A DNA stretch of 15,578 nucleotides from JAAYZM01 sp964510785 (GTDB lineage: Bacteria > Actinomycetota > Actinomycetes > Actinomycetales > Cellulomonadaceae): positions 1 to 15,578 of the forward strand of contig CAZECM010000070.1 in NCBI GenBank assembly GCA_964510785.1. Reading direction: 5' to 3'. Made by a program: the position numbers and the translations under genes. The notes below the pieces were generated by a model that searched no databases, had not been told where the DNA came from, and was given only the letters and a program-made list of their open reading frames with translations. Shown here one piece after another: positions 1 to 6,200 of this stretch; positions within the stretch are counted from its first letter, which is position 1, and each line of letters begins with the position of its first letter.

Positions 1-29
1 ATCTTCTTGACGCTCGGCTTGACCTTCAT
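1..29 (-). CDS. rpmJ: 50S ribosomal protein L36, N-terminal fragment (cut by window edge)
   Basis: The minus strand reads ATG at 29-27 followed by codons for MKVKPSVKK, the invariant beginning of bacterial ribosomal protein L36, a very small zinc-binding protein of the large subunit. Only nine complete codons are inside the window. A good ribosome-binding site, GGAGG, sits 8 bases before the ATG. The gene lies 44 bases downstream of infA, the usual actinobacterial arrangement, so it is almost certainly co-transcribed with infA and leads into rpsM-rpsK-rpoA outside the window. Recognition rests on the N-terminal sequence plus synteny. Confidence 0.95.
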
Positions 30-73
30 CGTTCATTCCTCCGCCGCCGCTGGGAGGCGGCGAGACATAGTCG

Positions 74-295
74 TTACTTGTAGCGGTAGACGATCCGGCC
101 GCGGGACAGGTCGTACGGGCTCAGCTCGACGACCACGCGGTCCTCAGGGAGGATCCGGATGTAGTGCTGGCGCATCTTGCCCGAGATGTGGGCAAGCACC
201 TTGTGGCCGTTGGTCAGTTCCACTCGGAACATCGCATTCGGCAGGGCCTCGACCACGGTGCCCTCGATCTCGATGACGCCGTCCTTCTTCGCCAT
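74..295 (-). CDS. infA: Translation initiation factor IF-1
   Basis: The 73-residue product begins MAKKDGVIEIEGTVVEALPN and ends GRIVYRYK, the full-length actinobacterial IF-1, a single S1/OB-fold domain. IF-1 binds the 30S A site during initiation together with IF-2 and IF-3. The S1-type strands are visible in FRVELTNGHKVLAHISGKMR and VVVELSPYDLSRGRI. The ATG at 295 is chosen because the family starts with MAKK; a longer in-frame reading to 424 adds unrelated residues. The ribosome-binding site GGAGG is only 2 bases from this ATG, closer than usual. rpmJ follows 44 bases downstream. Upstream, map would normally be the neighbour, but here a surface-protein gene lies there, and infA has its own candidate promoter at 431-460. 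Confidence 0.97.
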   Translation of the reverse strand: MAKKDGVIEIEGTVVEALPNAMFRVELTNGHKVLAHISGKMRQHYIRILPEDRVVVELSPYDLSRGRIVYRYK

Positions 296-430
296 ATCCT
301 CCGCTAACTGTCTGTGGACCATTCGCCCGCGTCCGCACCCGCACACCGAGGTCGGTGAGACGGGGAGGTGGACGTGGAACTTCGTGCGGCGCGCCCCGAC
401 GTGCAACAGGGCGCACACACCCAACGGGCT

Positions 431-460
431 ATCTTACGCCATCGGGGAAGCCAGTGGGAA
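431..460 (-). promoter_or_regulatory. Candidate sigma-A-type promoter for infA-rpmJ
   Basis: On the minus strand TTCCCA (460-455) and TAAGAT (436-431) are separated by 18 bases. TAAGAT fits the TANNNT pattern of actinobacterial -10 boxes; the -35 match is modest. Transcription would start near 424 and give a leader of about 130 bases before infA. The rest of 296-470 shows no gene. The site lies just downstream of the hairpin at 470-495, so infA would be transcribed independently of the upstream surface-protein gene. No experimental support is visible. Confidence 0.5.
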
Positions 461-469
461 CAGTGTCGC

Positions 470-495
470 GCGGCCGGCGACGAGGCGCCGGCCGC
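470..495 (-). terminator. Hairpin terminator after the adhesin gene
   Basis: A perfect 10-base-pair inverted repeat (GCGGCCGGCG at 470-479, complement at 486-495) with a 6-base loop begins 12 bases after the stop codon of the adhesin gene. There is no U-rich tail, which is common for GC-rich actinobacterial terminators. It would isolate infA from readthrough. Confidence 0.65.
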
Positions 496-507
496 ACTCT
501 ACCGTGC

Positions 508-3047
508 TCACTCCATCTGCCCGTCCCGACGACGTCCCACGAGCACGAGCACGCCACCGAGCATCGTGAGCGCCGTCGCGAGGCCGAGGAGCTGCAGCAC
601 GTTCGTCCCGGTCACGCCGAGCTCGTCGTCGTCCTCAGCGTCGTCGTCGGTCCCGTCGTCATCGGTCCCGTCGTCGTCCGCGTCGTCGTCACCCGAGTCG
701 TCGTCCTCGTTGCCGTCGACGTCCTCGTCGCCACCACCCGGCTCGTCCCCGCCCTCGTCCTCGGTGATGACGTTGGTGAGCGTCACCGCGACCACCGTGC
801 CGTCGGCAACCGTCACCGAGCCGGGAGAGAAGGTCGCCGCGCCCCAGGTACCACCCGGGACCGTCGGTCGCACCGTCTCGGCGAACGTGACGACCGTGCC
901 CTCGGCAAGGCCATCGACGGACGCCACGGTGCCGTCCGCGTCGAGCGTCAGCGTGCCCGCGGGCGCCGTCGAGCCGTCGAGGTAGTACTTCACCTCGAAG
1001 CTCGCGCCCGCCGGGACGAGCGACTGCCCGTCGCCCGTGAGCTCCTTGTGGATCTGGAAGCCGCCGACGAGCGCGCGGTAGGTGTTCGTCACGGTGACCG
1101 CGGTGGTCTGAGCGTCGGCCGTGATCGTCACCGACGACGGCGAGAACNNNNNNNNNNNNNNNNNNNNNNNNNNNNNNNNNNNNNNNNNNNNNNNNNNNNN
1201 NNNNNNNNNNNNNNNNNNNNNNNNNNNNNNNNNNNNNNNNNNNNNNNGGTGACCGCGGTGGTCTGAGCGTCGGCCGTGATCGTCACCGACGACGGCGAGA
1301 ACGTCGCCCCCGCCCAGGCCGTCCCACCCGGCGTCGCGGCGGTCGGCTCGTCGAAGGTCACGACCGTGCCCAGCGGCAGGTTCTGCGGGCCGTTCACCAC
1401 AGCCCCGTCAGCCGTCACCGTGATCGAACCGGCCGGGGTCGACGCACCGTCGAGGAAGTAGCGCACCTGGAACTCTGTGTCCGCACCGTTCGGCAGGTCG
1501 CCGGCGTCGATCCCGACGAGCGCCTTGGACATGGTGAACCCACCCACCGCGTCGCGGTAAGAGTTCGTCGCCGTGACCGGCGTGTTCTGACCATCTGCGG
1601 TGATCGTCACCGACGACGGCGAGAACACGACACCGGTCCACACGGAGCCGCCCGGGCTCGACGCCGTGGACTCGCCAAATGTCACGACCGTGCCCAGCGG
1701 CAGGTCCTGCGGCCCGTTCACCGCCACACCGTCAGCCTTGATCGTCACCGACCCAGCAGCCGTGGGCGCACCGTCGAGGAAGTACTCCACCACGAACTCG
1801 GTGTCCGCACCCTGCGGCAGCGCCCCAGCAACCAGGCCGCTGAGCGCCTTCGCGAGCGAGAACCCACCCTCGCTCGCTGCAGTCGCCACGCACGGGAGTG
1901 CACCCTTGAAGAGGTTGGTGTGGATCTCCTTCGAGGCGAGGTCGGTGAACTGCTGGGCGATGACCTGGCCCTCGAGCTCCTTGCCGCCCCCGGCGTCGTT
2001 CGGGATGAGTGCGTGCGCCTGCGGCGCGTAGATCGAGCCACGGATCGGCTCGTTCGGCGTCTTGAGCGTCACGGTGCCCGTGATCTCCGAGAGGTCGAAC
2101 AGCAGGTAGCTCGCCATGTCACCGGACTGGCCCGCCTGGCTGATCGACGGGAGCATGAGCTCCCCGGCGACGACGTCGGACGGCGAGACCTTGACGATGA
2201 GCGGCGAGGTCGCGGAGTGATTGACGAGGGAGAACTTCATCACGCCGGCGAAGTCGCTGAGCGCGACCTGGTTCGGGCCTGCCGGGTCCAGCGTCACGGT
2301 CACGTCCCCACCGGCGGGGAAGTTGAGCGGCGCGTGCCAGATCCCGGTCTGCGCGAGCAGATCGGTCCCGGCGTCCGCTTCGAAGTAGTCGGAGAACTGG
2401 GGCTGCGCGGGAGCGAACGTACCCGCACCCGCTCCCTCGTCCCACTGCTGCACCCACGAGGAGAACTGGGGGGACATGTTGTTGCCGCCCGTGGGCCAGT
2501 AGGTCGTGCCGCCGGCCTCGAAGCCTTCACGGAGCACGTACCCGGCGGGCGCGGTCTGGTCGAAGAGCTTCGCCCCACCGATCTGTGCCGCCGTCGTCGA
2601 GCCCTGGGGCTTGACCTGCACCGTGACGTCACGCGTGCCGGGCGCGTACTGCTGGACGAGAACCCTGTTGGGCGCCCCGTCCACGGTCGGCAGGTCGTAG
2701 GTCCCGTTACCTGCGACCTGGTGGACGATCGGGTACTGGCCGCCCCCGAACCCCGTGGTCGAGCCGAAGGTCAGCGTGCCTGCCACCGCGATGGAGCCCT
2801 CGAGCTCCTGGTTGGCGAGCAGCGCGTCGCCCGTGACGAACACGGTGTAACCGTCGGCGCTGCCGACCGGCGTCGCGGCACCCATCGGGTTCCAGAGATC
2901 GCCGGCCGTGCACGTCCCTGCCGCCAGCGCGGGCGCAGTCGCCATCGGCGCCACGACACCGGCCAGCGCCATCGCCAGCACGGCGACGAGGGCGGGTCGC
3001 TTGAAGCGCGCCCGCAACGACCGCAGGGGGGACCGAGAGCTCTGCAC
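508..3047 (-). CDS. Wall-anchored adhesin: choice-of-anchor A domain, DUF5979-type repeats, LGVTG sorting signal (interrupted by an assembly gap)
   Basis: Probably an exported surface adhesin. The start is GTG at 3047 with GGAGG 6 bases upstream. Residues 1-42 form a signal peptide (basic n-region, hydrophobic core, APALA cleavage region). Residues about 44-392 resemble the choice-of-anchor A (adhesive) domain, with YTVFVTGDAL, the ELEGSIAVAG segment, and RGSIYAPQA...EGQVIAQQF...EIHTNLF near its end. Three beta-sandwich repeats of about 108 residues (DUF5979-like) follow, then about 48 mostly Asp/Glu/Gly residues, LGVTGT, a hydrophobic segment and GRRR. The 100-N run puts the two halves in different frames. 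Joining them through the identical 55-base flanks restores one frame and gives a 794-residue protein, so I treat this as one intact gene, not a pseudogene. The true length may be greater by whole repeats. It lies downstream of the giant DUF11 gene behind a terminator, with its own candidate promoter. Confidence 0.85.
622..765 (-). repeat. Low-complexity Asp/Glu-rich stalk coding segment
   Basis: About 48 codons are dominated by Asp, with Glu, Gly and a repeated DGTDDD unit; at DNA level this is a GTC-rich imperfect triplet repeat. It lies between the last beta-sandwich repeat and the LGVTG motif (607-621), where wall-anchored proteins usually carry a wall-spanning linker. The slippage-prone sequence may vary in length between strains (inference). 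Confidence 0.8.
1093..1302. repeat. 55-base exact direct repeat flanking the N gap
   Basis: Bases 1093-1147 and 1248-1302 are identical and directly abut the two ends of the N run. A 26-base core of the same sequence occurs a third time at 1601-1626 in the next repeat unit. Identical ends of this kind are typical of contigs broken inside a repeat by a de Bruijn assembler. Confidence 0.95.
1148..1247. other. Assembly gap of exactly 100 N
   Basis: The 100-base N run is a conventional placeholder of unknown size, not a measured distance. It breaks the adhesin reading frame. Removing the Ns and one copy of the 55-base repeat (155 bases in all) restores both the frame and the 324-base spacing between repeat starts 1544 and 1065. 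Additional whole 324-base units could be missing. Confidence 0.98.
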
Positions 3048-3065
3048 GTACTACCTCCGTAAAGA

Positions 3066-3091
3066 ATGGCGCCCGGGGACCCGGACGCCAT
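3066..3091 (-). promoter_or_regulatory. Leader hairpin with U-rich tail ahead of the adhesin start: possible attenuator
   Basis: In gene sense a 12-base-pair near-perfect hairpin (ATGGCGTCCGGG pairing with CCCGGGCGCCAT, one G-U pair, very tight loop) is followed directly by TCTTT, and then by the GGAGG ribosome-binding site at 3058-3054 and the GTG start. It has the form of an intrinsic terminator placed in the leader just before the gene. It could limit readthrough or act as an attenuator; no controlling ligand, leader peptide or alternative structure is evident. Confidence 0.5.
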
Positions 3092-3156
3092 CGATGGTGA
3101 GCCTGTCTCGGACTCGGGCGCATCAAGGTGGTACCGCTCCCAAGTCTCCTACCTGC

Positions 3157-3214
3157 AGGTTAGTCGCCCGCTCCAGGACCGGGCCCGGACCGCTGGGTGA
3201 TTCGACGGGTGAAC
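3157..3214 (-). promoter_or_regulatory. Candidate promoter and bipartite operator of the adhesin gene
   Basis: In gene sense, GTTCACCCGTCGAATCACCC (3214-3195) contains two TCACC half-sites 12 bases apart. It matches 15 of 20 positions of an element upstream of the giant DUF11 gene. A TAACCT candidate -10 box (3162-3157) lies 32 bases further on, with no convincing -35 box, as expected for an activator-dependent promoter. The first four bases of the element overlap the terminator hairpin of the preceding gene. The neighbouring LuxR-type regulator is the natural candidate to bind here (inference). Confidence 0.5.
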
Positions 3215-3254
3215 GCTGCGGCCAGCCGCGATGTCGCGACCGGCCGCAGCGTTC
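3211..3254 (-). terminator. Strong hairpin terminator abutting the stop codon of the giant gene
   Basis: A perfect 13-base-pair inverted repeat (GAACGCTGCGGCC at 3211-3223, complement at 3242-3254) begins at the base immediately after the TGA stop (3257-3255). The 18-base loop itself contains a 5-base-pair stem (3227-3231 with 3234-3238). There is no U tract. It should separate giant-gene and adhesin transcripts. Confidence 0.75.
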
Positions 3255-6200
3255 TCAGACCCGACGAACCCGCACGATCAGGACGAGTCCCGCGCCGAGC
3301 AGGACGAGCACGACCGCGACACCGAGGAGACCGAGCAGCTCGGTACCGGTGACACCGAGCTCGTCGTCGCCGCGCACCTCGACCTCGGCGTCGTCCTCGG
3401 CCACACCCGTCTCCTCGTCGCCGTCGGCCGAGGTCCACTCGACCTCGGCGACGTTGACGACGTCACCGGTCTCGGCCTCGGGGTCGACGGTCGTGACGAT
3501 CGTGATGAGCGGTGCGACCTGCCCGCGAGCCAGCGTCCCGTCGAGCTCGCACGTCACGGTGCCGCCGTAGCCGCGCGAGTCCTCGTCCGCCACGGTGCAC
3601 TCGGCCCACGGCATGATCTCGGGCGAGTCCGGCTTGGCGGTGCGTACCCGCTCGACCTTGAGCTGCTCGGGGATCACGTCGGTGACGACCACGTCACGCG
3701 CGGCACCGTTGCCGGTGTTGCGCACCTCGATCGTGTACGTGAGCGTGTCGCCCGCGTCCACGCGCTCGGCGTCGGCCGTCTTCTCGATCTCGAGCACCGT
3801 GTCGCGGTCCACGAGGCACTCCGGGGTGATGCCCGGGTACGTCACGGCGACCCACCGCTCAGGGTTGATCGAGAACCTCACGAGGACAGCGCCCGTCAGG
3901 GCGTGCTCCAGCAGGCTCTCGTCCTCGACGAGGTTCTGCCACGTCGCCGTCTCGCCGCCTCGAGCGACGCGGTGGCCCGGCAGCGTCACGGCGACGCCGT
4001 CCGCGTCGATCTCGGCTCCCGGCCACAGCACCCGCCCGGAGATCTCGTCCCCGGCCGAGACGGCCGCCGTCGCGGTGTGGATCGCGGCACCGTCGGGCAC
4101 CCCGTCACCGTCCGCGTCGGCGAACCACTCGAGCTCGAGCGACGAGCCGACGGCCACGTTGTGCAGATCGACCTCGTAGTCGAGCCACGGGGCCTCGAGC
4201 ACGCACGCCGGGTGGGCCGTGACGGCCATCCAGCGCACCGGCACCGTCTCGTCGTCGTCGTTGTCGCCGCGCAGCGTCGGGTCCTCGTCGTCGCTCGCGA
4301 CCACGACCGTGTTGAGCACGGTGTCGACCGCGATGTCCGCCGGGACGGCGAGCGTCACGGTCAGCGTCGCGCTCTGCCCCGCGGCGAGGCCGCCGGGCAG
4401 CACGCAGTCGAGGGTTCCGCCGAGGCCATCGCCGTCGACCCCCGTCAGGACACAGTCGTCGCCGACGGCGTGCGCCGGGTCGGTCGTGTCCCACGCGGAG
4501 CTGATGTACGCGAGCTCGACCGGCAGCGTGTCCGTGAGGGTGACGACGTCGGCGTAGGCCCCACCGTGGTTGGTGACCACGATCGAGTACGCGAGCTCGT
4601 CACCGCCCTGGACCGACTCGGCGAGCGCGGTCTTGACGACGCGCAGGTCCGGGGAGTCGACCGGCACGGGGTCGGTCGCCTCGTTGTCGTCCGGGTTCGT
4701 CTCGTCCGTCGTCGTCGTCACCGTCACGACGTTGGTCGTGCTCGGGAACGACGCTGCGGTGAGCGTCGCCGTGATCTCGACGGTGGCGGTCTCCCCCGCG
4801 GGCAGCGGGTCGTCGAGGGTCGCCGTGAGCTCGTCGTCGACGACGGCGGGAGTCCAGTCGCGACCGTCCGTCGCCTCGAAGACGTCCGTGAGGCCCTCGA
4901 AGGTCAGCCCCGTCGGGAGCGCGTCGGAGAGTGCGACGTTCTCGGCGTCGGCCGGGCCGTGGTTCGTCACCACGACCGTGAAGACCACGGTGTCACCGAC
5001 CCGACGTACGGCGTCGTCGTGCACCTTGGTGATCGACAGGTTCGTCTCGACGAGCGGAACCGTCTTCTCGTCGTCGTCGTTGTTGTCCGGGTCGTCGTCC
5101 GGCGTCGAGGACGACACCTCGGCGACGTTCGTGACCTCGGCGGTCACCCAGGAGGCGACGTCGACGTCGAACTCGAACCAGGACGAGCTGCCGTCGGGCA
5201 GCATGCCGCTGCCGGAGTCGAGCACGAACGTGAGCGTCGTCGTGCCGTCGCCGTTAGCCACCTCGTCGTCGAGCACCCACGTGTGACCGGTGTGCGAGAC
5301 GAGCCCGCCGGCGTACGTGAGTCCCTCGGGCAGCACGTCGGTCACCTCGACGGCCACCGCGTAGGACGGCCCGTCGTTCGTGACCTCGATGCGGTACCGG
5401 CCGGACTCACCGGCGACGACGTCGTCGGACGCGAGGGACTTGACGAGCGACAGGTCGGCGAGCGCCGTGTCGTGGTTCACCGGGGCTTCGTCGTCGTTGT
5501 TGTTCGGGTTGTCGTCCGGCGTCGTCGGGATGACGGTCGCGTCGTTGACGATCGGGTCCGTCGTGAACAGGTTCGAGAGCACCTGCACCCGGAAGCTCAG
5601 GGTCGACGTGTCGTCGCCCACGCCCAGGTCGTCGCCGTCGTACTCGAAGGTCACCACGGAGCCCACGGGGGCGCCGCCGACGACGGACCAGTCAGTGCTC
5701 GGGGAGAGGAGCTCGAGCGTCGTCGGGTCCACCTCCGCGGGCAGCGTGTCCGTCACCGTGAACGGCGTGCGGGACACCGAGGGGCCGTGGTTCGTCACGT
5801 CGATCTCCCACGTGATGAACGTGCCCTGGATGTAGCCGGTCGTCACGGCGTTCTTGTCCAGCTCGAGGTCGGCGTTCGGACGCACGGACGCCGAGGCGTC
5901 GTCGTCGTTGTTGTCCTTCTCGAGCTCGTCCGTCGTGCCCTCGACCGTGGCGCTGTTCGTGAGGGTGCGCGTCGTCTGGGTCGCCGCGACGAAGCCGGGG
6001 TCGATCGTGGCCGTGACCGTCACGCGCGGGATCGCGCCGGGGCCGCCGATCGACGGCGCGGCCACACCACCGGCGTGCCGGAGCGTGAGAACGCGCGTCA
6101 CGGGGTCGTAGGAGACGACGGTCCAGTTGGTACCCGAGACCGTGAGGTCCGCGAGGTCGTCCGCGACGATGCCCGCGGGGATCGTGTCGGTGATCGTCAC

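Larger units (their letters stand above)
766..1868 (-). repeat. Three tandem DUF5979-type repeats in the adhesin
   Basis: The units start with GGF at 1868, 1544 and 1065. Unit 1 is exactly 324 bases (108 codons). Unit 2 is also 324 bases if the gap is closed through its 55-base overlap. Unit 3 is a diverged copy of about 100 codons. Each unit has GGFxxxK at its start, VVTFxE in the middle and VTxTN at its end, the Lys-Glu-Asn order known for CnaB-type isopeptide domains. DUF5979 assignment is from memory of the family pattern (GGFxxxKxxxG, YxLDG, GTVVTFxE, FSPSSVTI). Confidence 0.8.

Noticed and set aside
296..424. N-terminal extension of infA
   Set aside because: IF-1 is a 73-residue family starting MAKK; the extra residues match nothing and the region carries the leader and promoter.
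508..1131. Reading the 3' part of the adhesin as a separate small gene
   Set aside because: Its apparent start lies inside a repeat unit beside the N gap and it lacks a signal peptide. The identical 55-base flanks join it in frame to the upstream part.
766..1868. CRISPR-like or intergenic tandem repeat
   Set aside because: The repeats are 324 bases, coding and continuous, with conserved protein motifs; there are no short repeats with unique spacers.
1128..3047. Calling the adhesin a frameshifted pseudogene
   Set aside because: The frame change occurs only across a 100-N placeholder; closing the overlap restores the frame and exact repeat length.
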